From an uncultured Aquimarina sp. (lineage in GTDB: Bacteria > Bacteroidota > Bacteroidia > Flavobacteriales > Flavobacteriaceae): DNA of 64,000 nucleotides. The stretch lies in assembly GCA_947498785.1 (NCBI GenBank), contig CANMLS010000004.1, positions 1 to 64,000 on the forward strand. Reading direction: 5' to 3'. Within the stretch, counting starts at the first letter, position 1. The number at the start of each line of letters is the position of its first letter. The translations under genes and the position numbers were made by a program. Under the pieces are notes generated by a model, which worked only from the letters and a program-made list of their open reading frames with translations, made no database searches and was not told the DNA's origin. Below are positions 19,547-28,806 of this stretch, one piece after another.

Positions 19547-20563
19547 CTATAAAGAATTACGTTGTCTTAGATAGGTAGGTATAATTTCTTGTATTTGATT
19601 TCTTTCTTTTACAAAAATTGCTGCTTTTTTGGCCATAATTTCAAAATCTGTCGATATCGTAGTTATTCCACCAAAGGCAATTTCTTTTACAATATTATCA
19701 TCATGTGCCAAGATTCCTATATCAGAACCTATTCTATATTCCATTTTTCGAGCATCTTTTAGTACTTGCCAAAGGTAGGTATCACTAATAGAAAAAAATA
19801 CAGTTCCTTTTTTTACAATATTAGATTCATAACTTTCTACTACTTTCCCTTTTATATTATACTCTTTAATAAAGCGTTTATATGCGTATAAAATGTCGGG
19901 AGGTAGATCTGTATTTTCTTTAAAGAAAAGTACAAATTTGTCATACTTTTTTATTAGAGGAGCAAGTTCTACCAGTTTATTATATGTTATCTCTTCAAAT
20001 TCTTGAGTTATGTATGAATACTCTTTTGGCATTTTTAGATATCGATCAATAAGGAGTAACCTATCTGAAGGAATTTTTTTTAAAAGAGGAATTACTTCTT
20101 TATTTTGTATTGGTGCTATAGTATACATTCCATATTTACGTGAAATATTATCCATTATGGTCTTAAAAAGAGTAAGATTATTATGGTGAAAAAAGATATC
20201 AATATGATATTTCTTTCCAAGTTCTTTTCTGAATGTATTATAAAAATCTTCCTGAAAACTGTGAAATGCAAATAAAATTAAAGCAACCTTTAAGGTAACC
20301 TTGGTCTCCTGACTAATGATATAATACCCTTTAAGGTTTTTGGATTCTACTAATCCTCGTTCTTTTAATTCTGTGTATGCTTTTACAAATGTTTTTCTGG
20401 CATATCCAATTTCTGCTACCATTTGGTTTATAGAAGGAAGTTTATCACCTACTTTAAGGATACCAGAATCTATTGCCTCAATTATTCCCAAAACAATCTG
20501 TTCATGTTTAGATACAGTATGGATATCTTGTAGGTCGTAAATTTTCTCTAATAACGGCAGCAT
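19547..20563 (-). CDS. GntR-family regulator with LacI-like sugar-binding domain
   Basis: 338 residues. Residues about 15-80 are a GntR winged helix (GIIEAIDSGILKVGDKLPSI, then RKTFVKAYTELKERGLVESK). The rest resembles the periplasmic-binding-protein fold of LacI/GalR regulators (KVALILFAFHSFQEDFYNTF near 92; GSDIGILAHDDNIVKEI near 280; GGITTISTDFEIMAKKAA near 300). This fusion is typical of Bacteroidota sugar regulators. It is a cytoplasmic DNA-binding protein that responds to a sugar. It lies between the Nudix regulator and susC on the same strand, so the SusCD operon is the likely target. Confidence 0.85.
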   Translation of the reverse strand: MLPLLEKIYDLQDIHTVSKHEQIVLGIIEAIDSGILKVGDKLPSINQMVAEIGYARKTFVKAYTELKERGLVESKNLKGYYIISQETKVTLKVALILFAFHSFQEDFYNTFRKELGKKYHIDIFFHHNNLTLFKTIMDNISRKYGMYTIAPIQNKEVIPLLKKIPSDRLLLIDRYLKMPKEYSYITQEFEEITYNKLVELAPLIKKYDKFVLFFKENTDLPPDILYAYKRFIKEYNIKGKVVESYESNIVKKGTVFFSISDTYLWQVLKDARKMEYRIGSDIGILAHDDNIVKEIAFGGITTISTDFEIMAKKAAIFVKERNQIQEIIPTYLRQRNSL

Positions 20564-20599
20564 ATTATTCAGTATATTTTAAATAGAGATAATTTCAAA

Positions 20600-21286
20600 T
20601 CAAATTTCAAAATTATATCCCGATTCTTGTAATTCTCTATATCTGTTGTAATCAAATTTATATAGATAAGCTCCTTTTTTGGATGTGGTTCTATCTTTTT
20701 CATCCAATTTGATAATTACATCAAAAGAAAGGATTTTTTTTCTAAAATTACGTGTATCAAACTTTCTTCTATAAATTGCTTCATAAAGGGTTTGTAATTT
20801 AGGGATTGTAAATTTCTTTGGTAATAGCTCAAAACCTATGGGTTTATATCTTGCAACTTCTTCAATTCTTTTTAACGCATCAATGCTCATCTGATTGTGA
20901 TCCAGAATTAAATTAGGGATATTATCGATCTCATACCATCTGGCTCCCTTCTCTTCAACTAGTTTTTTGATCGTATTATCAATTCTAATTAAAGCATATT
21001 GTGCTACAGAAATACATCTATATCCAGGATCTCGATCTACTAATCCATAGGTTTTTAGTTCTTTCATGTATACGTTTTCCAGACCAGTGAACTCTTTGAG
21101 AATTCTAACAGCGGCATCAGAAACACTTTCTCCGATTTTTACAAAACTTCCTATTAGAGATAATGAATCTTTAAATGGATCAATACGACGATCAAAAACG
21201 AGGAGTTTTAATTTTTGATTATCAAATCCGAATATAATGCAATCAACTGCTACATAGAATTTGTCTTTTTCATTATAAATATCCAT
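20600..21286 (-). CDS. Nudix-domain transcriptional regulator (NrtR/AraR-like)
   Basis: 228 residues. The N-terminal Nudix-like domain covers about 8-135 (FYVAVDCIIFGF, LSLIGSFVKIGESVSDAAVR). The Nudix box is degenerate: the catalytic REx2EE pattern is replaced by RILKEFTGL, as in regulators that bind but do not hydrolyse ligand. The C-terminal winged helix runs about 145-225 (FTIPKLQTLYEAIYRRKFDT, then RNFRKKIL and SKKGAYLYKFD). Related Bacteroidota proteins control arabinose and other sugar genes. It is divergent from galK with 159 bp between the genes, and a perfect inverted repeat there (21357-21385) is its probable operator. A galactose or galactose-phosphate ligand is inference. Confidence 0.85.
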   Translation of the reverse strand: MDIYNEKDKFYVAVDCIIFGFDNQKLKLLVFDRRIDPFKDSLSLIGSFVKIGESVSDAAVRILKEFTGLENVYMKELKTYGLVDRDPGYRCISVAQYALIRIDNTIKKLVEEKGARWYEIDNIPNLILDHNQMSIDALKRIEEVARYKPIGFELLPKKFTIPKLQTLYEAIYRRKFDTRNFRKKILSFDVIIKLDEKDRTTSKKGAYLYKFDYNRYRELQESGYNFEI

Positions 21287-21356
21287 ATCAATCCCCTTGA
21301 ATTTTTAAAAAGATTTTACTTTTGATACAAAGTAAGTAAAAAAATATAGTTCTATA

Positions 21357-21390
21357 ATAATAAATGTAAAAAGTACATTTATTATATTTG
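21357..21390 (+). promoter_or_regulatory. Putative operator overlapping the galK promoter
   Basis: ATAATAAATGTA (21357-21368) and TACATTTATTAT (21374-21385) form a perfect 12-bp inverted repeat with a 5-bp spacer. Its right arm overlaps TATATTTG (21383-21390), a fitting -7 box for galK on the plus strand. A protein bound here would block the promoter. The neighbouring Nudix regulator is the obvious candidate. Confidence 0.6.
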
Positions 21391-21445
21391 CTTCTTTAAA
21401 GCAAAATATTGACAGATATTACTATAAAGATTAAATGTATAAGAA

Positions 21446-22594
21446 ATGGAAAATGATCATGAAGGATTTATATCCAATTTTAACCCAGAGTTAGTGATTT
21501 TATCACCAGGTAGAATTAATTTCATAGGCGAGCACACCGATTATAATAATGGGTTTGTTTTACCTACTGCAATTGATAAAAAAATTATTTTTTCGTTTAG
21601 AAAAAATAATACCGATACTCAGTGTAATGTGTATAGTAAGACCTATAATAAGGAGATTAAGTTTGACCTAAATACATTGAAACCGAGTAATGAGGAATGG
21701 GAGAATTATATTCTAGGAGTAATGAGTGAACTTGGTAAACTAACTGATAAAGTACGAGGTTTTGATTGTATTGTTAAAAGTGAATTACCTATTGGGGCTG
21801 GAATTAGCTCTTCTGCAGCACTAGAATGTGGATTGGCTTATGGACTCAACGAACTTTTTAATCTAGAATTGCCTAAAATAAAACTAGTAGAGTTATCTCA
21901 AAGAGCAGAACATAATTATGTAGGTACTAAATGTGGGATTATGGATCAGTTTGCTTCTGTTATGAGTGAGGATCATAAAGTAATTCTTTTGGATTGTAAA
22001 AGTCAGGAATATAGATTAATCGATGGTAATTTTGATCCCTATAAAATTTTGTTATTGAATACCAATGTTTCTCATAATCTTGCAGAAAGTGAATATAATA
22101 CCAGAAGGGCAGAATGTGAACAAGTTGTGTCAATAATTTCAGAAACATATGGTAATGTGAAATCTCTGAGAGATGTTACCAAAAGTATGTTAGGTGAATT
22201 TAAAGAGAAACTATCTCCAGTTCATTTTGAAAGAGCTTCATATGTCATTGCAGAAAATGATAGAGTGCTTCGGGCTTCAGAATATTTAGAGAAAGGAGAT
22301 TTACAACAATTTGGAGAACTTATGTATGCATCTCATAATGGATTGCAACATCAATATGAAGTGAGCTGTAAAGAACTGGATTTTCTAGTCGATTTTTCTA
22401 TAGATAAGACACCAATTGTTGGGTCTAGAATGATGGGTGGTGGTTTTGGAGGATGTACGATAAACCTGATTCATGAAGATTATATAGATGAATATGTAGA
22501 TACTGTAACAAAAGCATATAAGGAGCAGTTTGATATCGAATTAACCTCTTTTATAACTGTACCAAGTCAAGGAACTTCAATACAAGAATTATGA
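21446..22594 (+). CDS. galK: Galactokinase
   Basis: 382 residues, normal length. The galactokinase signature is GRINFIGEHTDYNNG (about 23-37), the GHMP ATP-binding motif is LPIGAGISSSAALECGLAYG (about 115-134) and the C-terminal GHMP motif is RMMGGGFGGCTINLI (about 330-344). GIMDQFAS carries the catalytic Asp. It phosphorylates alpha-D-galactose to galactose-1-phosphate with ATP in the cytoplasm, the first committed Leloir step. The galT ATG overlaps the galK stop (ATGA), so the two are translationally coupled. Probably controlled through the inverted repeat upstream. Confidence 0.97.
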   Translation: MENDHEGFISNFNPELVILSPGRINFIGEHTDYNNGFVLPTAIDKKIIFSFRKNNTDTQCNVYSKTYNKEIKFDLNTLKPSNEEWENYILGVMSELGKLTDKVRGFDCIVKSELPIGAGISSSAALECGLAYGLNELFNLELPKIKLVELSQRAEHNYVGTKCGIMDQFASVMSEDHKVILLDCKSQEYRLIDGNFDPYKILLLNTNVSHNLAESEYNTRRAECEQVVSIISETYGNVKSLRDVTKSMLGEFKEKLSPVHFERASYVIAENDRVLRASEYLEKGDLQQFGELMYASHNGLQHQYEVSCKELDFLVDFSIDKTPIVGSRMMGGGFGGCTINLIHEDYIDEYVDTVTKAYKEQFDIELTSFITVPSQGTSIQEL

Positions 22595-23634
22595 TGGAAG
22601 ATTTTAATAACAACCCTCACAGACGATTTAATATATTAACAGGAGAATGGATTTTAGTCTCTCCGCATAGAACCAAAAGACCCTGGCAAGGAAAAAATGA
22701 GGAACCTGCAAAGTTTTCTCAAGTCTCTTATGATGAGAATTGTTATCTATGTCCAGGAAATACGAGAGCAAGTGGGGATATAAACCCAGAGTATACTGCA
22801 CCATTTTCTTTTACAAATGATTTTGCAGCTTTATTACAGGACATCCCAGAAGAACAATTTAATGAAGGATTGTTAAAAGCAGAATCTGAAAGTGGTATTT
22901 GTAAAGTGGTTTGTTTTTCTCCAAATCATGCACTTACCTTGCCGATTATGAAAGTTGAAGAGATTGTGCAAGTAATTGAACTCTGGCAAGAGGAATTTAT
23001 TGGCCTTGGAAAACGTAATGATATTAATTATGTTCAGATATTTGAGAATAAAGGGGCAGTGATGGGGTGTAGTAATCCACATCCACATGGTCAAATATGG
23101 GCACAAAGATCAATTCCCGAAGAGATTATTAAAAAAACACAACAACAAGAAGATTATTGGAAAGATCATAAAAAATCTCTTTTAGGAGCATATCTACAAC
23201 AAGAGCTTGAATTGAAAGAAAGAATTCTGGTAGAAAATGAACATTTTGTAGCTTTAGTTCCTTATTGGGCAATTTGGCCATATGAAACAATGATTATTCC
23301 ACGTAGAAAAGTAAAAACTATTGATCAATTAACAGATGAAGAAGTACGTGATTTTGCAGATATTATCAAAATATTGACTATCAAATACGATAATGTTTTT
23401 AAAACATCATTTCCTTATTCTGCAGGAATTCACCAAGCACCTACAGATGGATTAGACCATAAAGAATGGCATATGCATATGTCTTTCTACCCACCTTTAT
23501 TGCGCTCTTCAACAGTAAAGAAATTTATGGTTGGATATGAATTATTTGCAAATCCGCAACGAGACATTACTGCAGAACAAGCAGCATCAACTATCAGATC
23601 ACAAAGCGATGAACATTATACGAATTCGATATAA
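22591..23634 (+). CDS. galT: Galactose-1-phosphate uridylyltransferase
   Basis: 347 residues. N-terminal FNILTGEWILVSPHRTKRPW is followed by the metal-site motif CYLCPGN (about 50-56) and the active-site NPHPHGQIWA (about 164-173), whose second His carries the UMP intermediate. A second HIT-like half has HQAPTDG and EWHMHMSFYPP. It swaps UMP between UDP-glucose and galactose-1-phosphate, giving glucose-1-phosphate and UDP-galactose. It overlaps galK by 4 bp; a second ATG follows immediately (22594). No galE was seen in the window, so the epimerase must be elsewhere. Confidence 0.97.
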   Translation: MMEDFNNNPHRRFNILTGEWILVSPHRTKRPWQGKNEEPAKFSQVSYDENCYLCPGNTRASGDINPEYTAPFSFTNDFAALLQDIPEEQFNEGLLKAESESGICKVVCFSPNHALTLPIMKVEEIVQVIELWQEEFIGLGKRNDINYVQIFENKGAVMGCSNPHPHGQIWAQRSIPEEIIKKTQQQEDYWKDHKKSLLGAYLQQELELKERILVENEHFVALVPYWAIWPYETMIIPRRKVKTIDQLTDEEVRDFADIIKILTIKYDNVFKTSFPYSAGIHQAPTDGLDHKEWHMHMSFYPPLLRSSTVKKFMVGYELFANPQRDITAEQAASTIRSQSDEHYTNSI

Positions 23635-23995
23635 TATAGCATCTTTATTTTTTTGGATTGGGATAGAAGAAAATAATCAATATTTCTCTCTATCCCATGG
23701 ATGTCCTAATGTCTTTATCAATTAAATTTGTATGACAATTAATAATATAAGAAAAACATATAGTTTTATTGCAAAACCGTTGAGTTTTTGATATATTCAT
23801 AGTATAAATAATCTGTCATATTTCTCTAGCTATTATACTATTTGACACCAAAGAGATTATGACATCATTGTCAAAGTAAACAAGGTTATAAGTTAATTAT
23901 CAATTTATAACAATAAATTTTAGCAAATCTTTTCAATTTCTTACCCCTATACATATTCTGTTTTGAATGGATTTGCTACAAACAACAAAATTACT
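23635..23995 (+). other. Non-coding stretch with a galT 3' hairpin
   Basis: TGGGATAGA (23659-23667) pairs perfectly with TCTATCCCA (23689-23697), about 25 nt after the galT stop. This is a likely 3' hairpin, but no T run follows. A weaker inverted repeat, TTTGACA and TGTCAAA, lies about 150-190 bp further on. No convincing gene is seen in this stretch. Confidence 0.5.
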
Positions 23996-24694
23996 ATGAC
24001 AGAAAAAATGTACATTGAAGAAAATAGTGAATATTTAAAAAATAATCCGACATGGCATATTGAAGGGTCACCTTGGAAAGCCAAGCAGATACTCAAAATG
24101 TTGAATCGTAATCCAATAGATCCAAAGTCAATTGCTGAAGTAGGCTGTGGAGCAGGTGAGATATTAAATCAATTGTATTCATCGATGCCTGAAGACGTAA
24201 TTTTTTCTGGATATGATATTTCAATAGATGCAATAAATATTGCAAAACAAAGAGAAAAAGATAGGCTAGAATTTAAGTATGAAGATTTTGTAGAAACTAA
24301 CGAAAAATTTGATTTGTTGCTCATGATAGATGTTTTTGAGCATGTTAATGATTATCTGGGGTTTCTAAAAATGTGTAAAGACAAAGCAGAGCATACTATA
24401 TTTCATATTCCATTAGATATTTCGGTTATTCGTATACTTAAAAATGAGCTTATTTCTTCACGAAAATCTGTTGGCCATTTACATCACTTTATGAAAGAAA
24501 CTGCAATAGCAACTTTAGAAGATTGTGGTTATGAGATTGTTGATTTCTTTTATACTACTAGCTTTATGGATTTTCCTAGAAAAACAATAAGTTCGAAAAT
24601 CACATATTTTCCAAAAAAAATAATGTACAAAGCAAATAAGGATTTGGCAGTAAAATTATTAGGAGGATGTTCTTTATTAGTTTTAGCAAAATAA
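23996..24694 (+). CDS. SAM-dependent class I methyltransferase
   Basis: 232 residues from the ATG at 23996 (MTEKMYIEENSEYL); an in-frame ATG at 23963 would add 11 residues. Motif I is AEVGCGAGE (about 47-55), the acidic residue after strand 2 is in FSGYDISIDAI (about 72-82) and the motif near strand 4 is DLLLMIDVFEHVNDY (about 103-117). It is cytoplasmic and the substrate is unknown. The gene faces the Wzc gene tail to tail at the edge of the polysaccharide locus and is the locus's only plus-strand gene, so a role in sugar or lipid-carrier methylation is possible but unproven. Confidence 0.8.
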   Translation: MTEKMYIEENSEYLKNNPTWHIEGSPWKAKQILKMLNRNPIDPKSIAEVGCGAGEILNQLYSSMPEDVIFSGYDISIDAINIAKQREKDRLEFKYEDFVETNEKFDLLLMIDVFEHVNDYLGFLKMCKDKAEHTIFHIPLDISVIRILKNELISSRKSVGHLHHFMKETAIATLEDCGYEIVDFFYTTSFMDFPRKTISSKITYFPKKIMYKANKDLAVKLLGGCSLLVLAK

Positions 24695-24745
24695 TACCAA
24701 ATAAACAATATAATGAGATAACTATAACTTAATCCATAGTTTCAT

Positions 24746-27100
24746 CTATGGACTGATGAGATTCAAAACTCTTCTTAAAAAGTTTACAGGCTGTTTTTCT
24801 CCATACCCGTATCCATATCCATACCCGTATCCTATTTTTCTAAAATCTACATCATTAAATAGAACAGCTATTGACGCAAATCGTTTTTCCAGATATAATG
24901 ATTTAGGAATATCCAAAAGCCTTTTGTCTGAGTATTTTTGTCGAACAACATAAACACATAAATCAGCATACGAACTTAATAATAGTGTATCTGCCACCAC
25001 AGTAATAGGAGGTGTATCGATTATAATATAGTTATATTCTTTTTTTAAGAAGCTAAACAATTCCTCAATTCGCTTATGTTTTAATAACTCAGCAGGGTTT
25101 GGCGGTTTTGGCCCCGAAGTAAAAACGTCCAGATTCTTAAAACCTTTCATGTTAGACTTTATATCCTCGATTTTGACCGATTCGTCTTTTATATAATTGG
25201 TAATTCCTTTTTTGCCTTTGACATCCATACGCTTTTTTAGCTCTGCCGATCTTAGATCCATTTCTAACAATGCTACTTTATTTCCCGAACGCCCCAAGGT
25301 TATTGCTAAATTACTTGCAGCAAAGGATTTACCTTCTCCTTTGACACTAGAGGTAATTAGAATTGTCTTTCCTTTTTCTTTAGAATGTGTTAAAAGAAAA
25401 TCAAGATTGGTTTCTAATAACCTGAATGCTTCTGCCAGAATAGATCGATCTATTTTTGGGGTGACCAGTGTTTTATCTTCTTTAGAAGAAGGAATACTAC
25501 CTAGTAAAGGTAATTTTAGTTTCTTTTTTAATTCTTTTACATTATTGATTTTGGTATTAAGTAAATCCTTAAAGAACACAATAACGATAGGTATGATTAA
25601 GGCGGCAAGAAAACTAGTTAAGAATACAATATTCTTTTTTGGTTTTATAGGACTTCTAGAAATATATGCTTTTTCTATTACTTTGACGTTAGATACCGTT
25701 GCAGCAAGAGAAATCGCAGTTTCTTCTCTTTTTTCTAATAAATATAAAAATAGGGTTTCTTTAATTTGCTGTTGCCGTTGTATGTCTCTTAGTTTTCGTT
25801 CTTTCTCTGGTAAAGAAGAGATTTGAGCATTTATTTTTGCATCACTATTTTTAAGGTTATAAATTCTAAGTTGAAGAGTATTTTTTAGATTTATAAGACT
25901 TTGTTGTAGACTTTTTCTTAAATCAAAAAGTCGATCATTTAGGTTTATTAATAATGGATTTTCTACCCCAGAACTCTTAAGGATTCTATTTCGTTGCAAT
26001 GCTAAATCGTTGTATCGAGAAATCATTGTAACTGCCTTATTATCTTTAAACCCTAGATTTGCAGGTAAAAGATCGTTTTGAGAATTTTCTAAATAATCCA
26101 TTATATATTCTGCTAATCCGATTTGTATAGTAGCATCAAGCTGTTCTTTTTCATTCGTAAAAGATTTTTCTAGAATTAAAGAAGCTTCTGAAGATAAATT
26201 TGTTAAGTTATTCTCTGTTTTAAAGAATTCGACGTTTTTTTCTAAATTATCTAACTCTTGATTAATAATATTTATTCGTTCTCGTATAAAATCTGCAGTA
26301 TTGGTCGAGATTTGATTTTTATCTTTAATAACGTCTTTGTTGTACTCTTCAATAAGACTATTTAAAATTTCTTTGGCTCTATCTTGGGCAATTGTAGTTA
26401 GGGTTAATGTAACTACAGTTGTTTTTTGATCGGTAAGACCTATTTTTATTGCCGATTTATATCTTTCGACCATATCCAAAAGGGGAGTACTGTTTACATG
26501 GATATTAACTCCTATATATTGATTGATAGTTCTATGGTTAGGATCAATCAAAATATCTCCAAATGGAGTACCAATACATTCTCCAAGTTTTCCTTTGAGT
26601 ATAAAATTTTCCTTATTATCCTTGATGTCAAATTTTCCTTCGGGTAAGACCGTAACAATAAAATTTAAAGCTTGCTCATAGTATGAGTCTTCTAGAAAGT
26701 TAACCTGAATAGGAGGAGTATTGGTAAGTTCTACAAATCTTTTAGAATATTTGGTTTTACTGAAATATTGAATATTAAGCTTTAGTTTTTTAACAACATT
26801 TTCTAGTAATGGTCTAGATTTGAGGATTTCTATCTCATTTTCTACTTCTCTATTAGCGTTTTTAAAGATAGAAAGATCTTCAAAAGCAGAAAGCTCTGAC
26901 AAGGCACCATTATTTTCTGATTTGATGAGTATAGTAGAAGTGGCGCGATACATTTTTGGAGTGTATCTCAGGTAGAAAAATCCTAATATAAAACAAATCA
27001 CAAAAGAGATGATAAACAATCTCCAATGTGCAATATAACGTTCTAGTAATTCTTTGATGAATAGATTTTCAGAATCATCATCATCGATTTCATAATTCAT
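24746..27100 (-). CDS. Wzc-like polysaccharide co-polymerase and tyrosine autokinase
   Basis: 784 residues. The Wzz domain has its first membrane helix near 33-50 and a long periplasmic coiled-coil segment (about 260-470). The second helix is near 500-520 (IVFLTSFLAALIIPIVIVFF). The cytoplasmic BY-kinase domain has Walker A SSVKGEGKSFAA (about 585), Walker A' VALLEMDLRSAELKKRM, and Walker B IIIDTPP (about 690). The C-terminal tyrosine cluster is five YG units in a row (about 758-767). It controls chain length and export of the surface polysaccharide by cycles of tyrosine phosphorylation. It is the last gene of the minus-strand locus. Confidence 0.93.
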   Translation of the reverse strand: MNYEIDDDDSENLFIKELLERYIAHWRLFIISFVICFILGFFYLRYTPKMYRATSTILIKSENNGALSELSAFEDLSIFKNANREVENEIEILKSRPLLENVVKKLKLNIQYFSKTKYSKRFVELTNTPPIQVNFLEDSYYEQALNFIVTVLPEGKFDIKDNKENFILKGKLGECIGTPFGDILIDPNHRTINQYIGVNIHVNSTPLLDMVERYKSAIKIGLTDQKTTVVTLTLTTIAQDRAKEILNSLIEEYNKDVIKDKNQISTNTADFIRERINIINQELDNLEKNVEFFKTENNLTNLSSEASLILEKSFTNEKEQLDATIQIGLAEYIMDYLENSQNDLLPANLGFKDNKAVTMISRYNDLALQRNRILKSSGVENPLLINLNDRLFDLRKSLQQSLINLKNTLQLRIYNLKNSDAKINAQISSLPEKERKLRDIQRQQQIKETLFLYLLEKREETAISLAATVSNVKVIEKAYISRSPIKPKKNIVFLTSFLAALIIPIVIVFFKDLLNTKINNVKELKKKLKLPLLGSIPSSKEDKTLVTPKIDRSILAEAFRLLETNLDFLLTHSKEKGKTILITSSVKGEGKSFAASNLAITLGRSGNKVALLEMDLRSAELKKRMDVKGKKGITNYIKDESVKIEDIKSNMKGFKNLDVFTSGPKPPNPAELLKHKRIEELFSFLKKEYNYIIIDTPPITVVADTLLLSSYADLCVYVVRQKYSDKRLLDIPKSLYLEKRFASIAVLFNDVDFRKIGYGYGYGYGYGEKQPVNFLRRVLNLISP

Positions 27101-27243
27101 TTCATGAATCCTTTCGGTTTAAAGAGAATTTAAGTCTAGTAAATTTAACAATTATTTACGAACTATTGGGAATAGAATCCCAAATTCTATAGTTCCGAAA
27201 AGGGGTGTTTTAAAAATCCAACAAAAGACATAAAGTAATATCG

Positions 27244-28407
27244 CTAAAAGCTTCTTTTGCCTTTTATAACAATATTCTTTATGATCTTAAATGAATACCA
27301 GATATCTGTTAGAAATGGTTTTTTTTCATATGCATTAAGATACTTCATTTCGGATGCAATAATCTCATCTAATGTCTCTGGCATATCTGCATAGAATGGA
27401 GGAATAAGGCCAGGTTTAAATTTTACCCTTTTTTCCTGCAATTCTTTGGTATACAAACTAAAATAATGAGAACTCAGAGGTCGTCCTCCAATTAGTTTCA
27501 TGTCACCTTTTAAAAAATTAATTACCATAGGTAGTTCATCTATCCAATATTTTCTTAATAGCTTACCCATATTAGATATTCTGAAATCATCTTTTAGCTT
27601 TCCTCCTTTTTTAAGATTATTTTTTTGAAATACATACTCCTGTAAATACTCAGAGTATGGATGCATAGTGCGTAACTTGTATACATTAATTAATTTTCCA
27701 TTTTTTCCTACGCGCTTTAAACTGATTAAGGGACCATAGGTAGGGTTCATATCATATATCGGTTTTTTTGCCTTTTTTGCTACAAAATATAATTGATCAT
27801 CAATCGTTTTTTCTTCCAAAATATTAAATCCACAACTATACAATCTACCTAGAATTTCTGCTTTGGTTAATACTCTACCGTGACCTTTTGTGATTTTGAA
27901 ATATAATTTTTTGGTCCATTTTAATTTTGGGCAAATACGATGAAGGATGAAATCATAACAATAATAAAGATGATTTAGCGGCTTAGGAAATTTTTGTAAT
28001 ATCCTTTGTTTGCGAGTTTCATAAGTTTCTAAGGTGTTAATAAACAATCCTCCTTCTGGTAATTTGCTATTTACAGTCTCAAAAAATTTATTAATTCTTC
28101 TATAATGATTTACTTCATGTAGATTAACAATTGCCTGAAAAGATTCTTTTTGATATAAATTAATAGTGTCCTTATCTCTGGTGTCACAAAGTAAAACATC
28201 AAATAATCTAAAAGCTTGTAGATGTTTGCCTATAAAATCATAAACATTATTACCCAATTTTCTGGTTATAATATTTTTAATGGCAACATTATTTTTAGCC
28301 CTTAATACATAAGGGTTTGTATTTGAATTAATAAAATCATTAAGGATTTTTTCATTCTTATTAGAGAATGAATAAGATTCAGTATTGGATATAGTTTTCA
28401 TGGTCAT
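27244..28407 (-). CDS. Sugar-phosphate transferase with methyltransferase-like N-terminus
   Basis: 387 residues. The C-terminal half is a bacterial sugar transferase domain: LKRVGKNGKLINVYKLRTMH (about 230-250), YWIDELPMVINFLKGDMKLI followed by GGRPLS (about 288-313) and FKPGLIPPFYADMPETLDE. The first 210 residues have no membrane segments; LPEGGLFINTLETYETRK and AEILGRLYSCGFNILEEKT recall the end of a SAM methyltransferase fold without its SAM motif. The usual membrane helix before the catalytic domain is not visible (MNPTYGPLISLKR stands there). By family it would transfer a sugar-1-phosphate to undecaprenyl phosphate and start the repeat unit. It lies 143 bp upstream of the Wzc gene. Confidence 0.82.
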   Translation of the reverse strand: MTMKTISNTESYSFSNKNEKILNDFINSNTNPYVLRAKNNVAIKNIITRKLGNNVYDFIGKHLQAFRLFDVLLCDTRDKDTINLYQKESFQAIVNLHEVNHYRRINKFFETVNSKLPEGGLFINTLETYETRKQRILQKFPKPLNHLYYCYDFILHRICPKLKWTKKLYFKITKGHGRVLTKAEILGRLYSCGFNILEEKTIDDQLYFVAKKAKKPIYDMNPTYGPLISLKRVGKNGKLINVYKLRTMHPYSEYLQEYVFQKNNLKKGGKLKDDFRISNMGKLLRKYWIDELPMVINFLKGDMKLIGGRPLSSHYFSLYTKELQEKRVKFKPGLIPPFYADMPETLDEIIASEMKYLNAYEKKPFLTDIWYSFKIIKNIVIKGKRSF

Positions 28408-28806
28408 ATTTCAAGGATAAATTTTGAAAATTAAAGATTCATAGGGAAAGTATTGTTCATATGAAAGGCTGATTTTTTAGTCTTCAAACTACTGTGGTTT
28501 AATAACATAAGTGTATAGGTTTGGTTCGAGATTAAAGATAAGGTAACAAGAAGAAAGTTGTCGATGGTTTTACCACAAAATATTTATGTTAAGTGACTGT
28601 TTTGTAGGTTTTTACCTATCAAAATCCAAAAAAAATCAATTTTTAGTAGGAAGAAAAGTTAATGAACACAAAAAAAGCTTACATTTTTGTTAAAAAAACA
28701 AATAAAAGCCGTTGAAATAATTATAAGATAGGACAAAGTGAAAAGACCTTGTTGTTAATTTTCTATAATTAGTTAGAGAAAGACATGATGCAATTGATTT
28801 TTTATT
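28408..28806. other. Non-coding gap inside the polysaccharide locus
   Basis: About 400 bp without a convincing gene on either strand, in a locus where most genes overlap or lie within 40 bp. It probably holds the promoter of the sugar transferase-Wzc pair, but no clear TAnnTTTG box with a TTTG partner was found. Confidence 0.4.

Noticed and set aside
24733..24751. CCATAG/CTATGG hairpin at the Wzc stop codon as a terminator
   Set aside because: Only 6 bp of stem and no T run on either strand; too weak to call.
24756..24835. Short tandem repeats as a CRISPR or VNTR locus
   Set aside because: They are in-frame Tyr-Gly codons of the Wzc-like kinase; no spacers are present.
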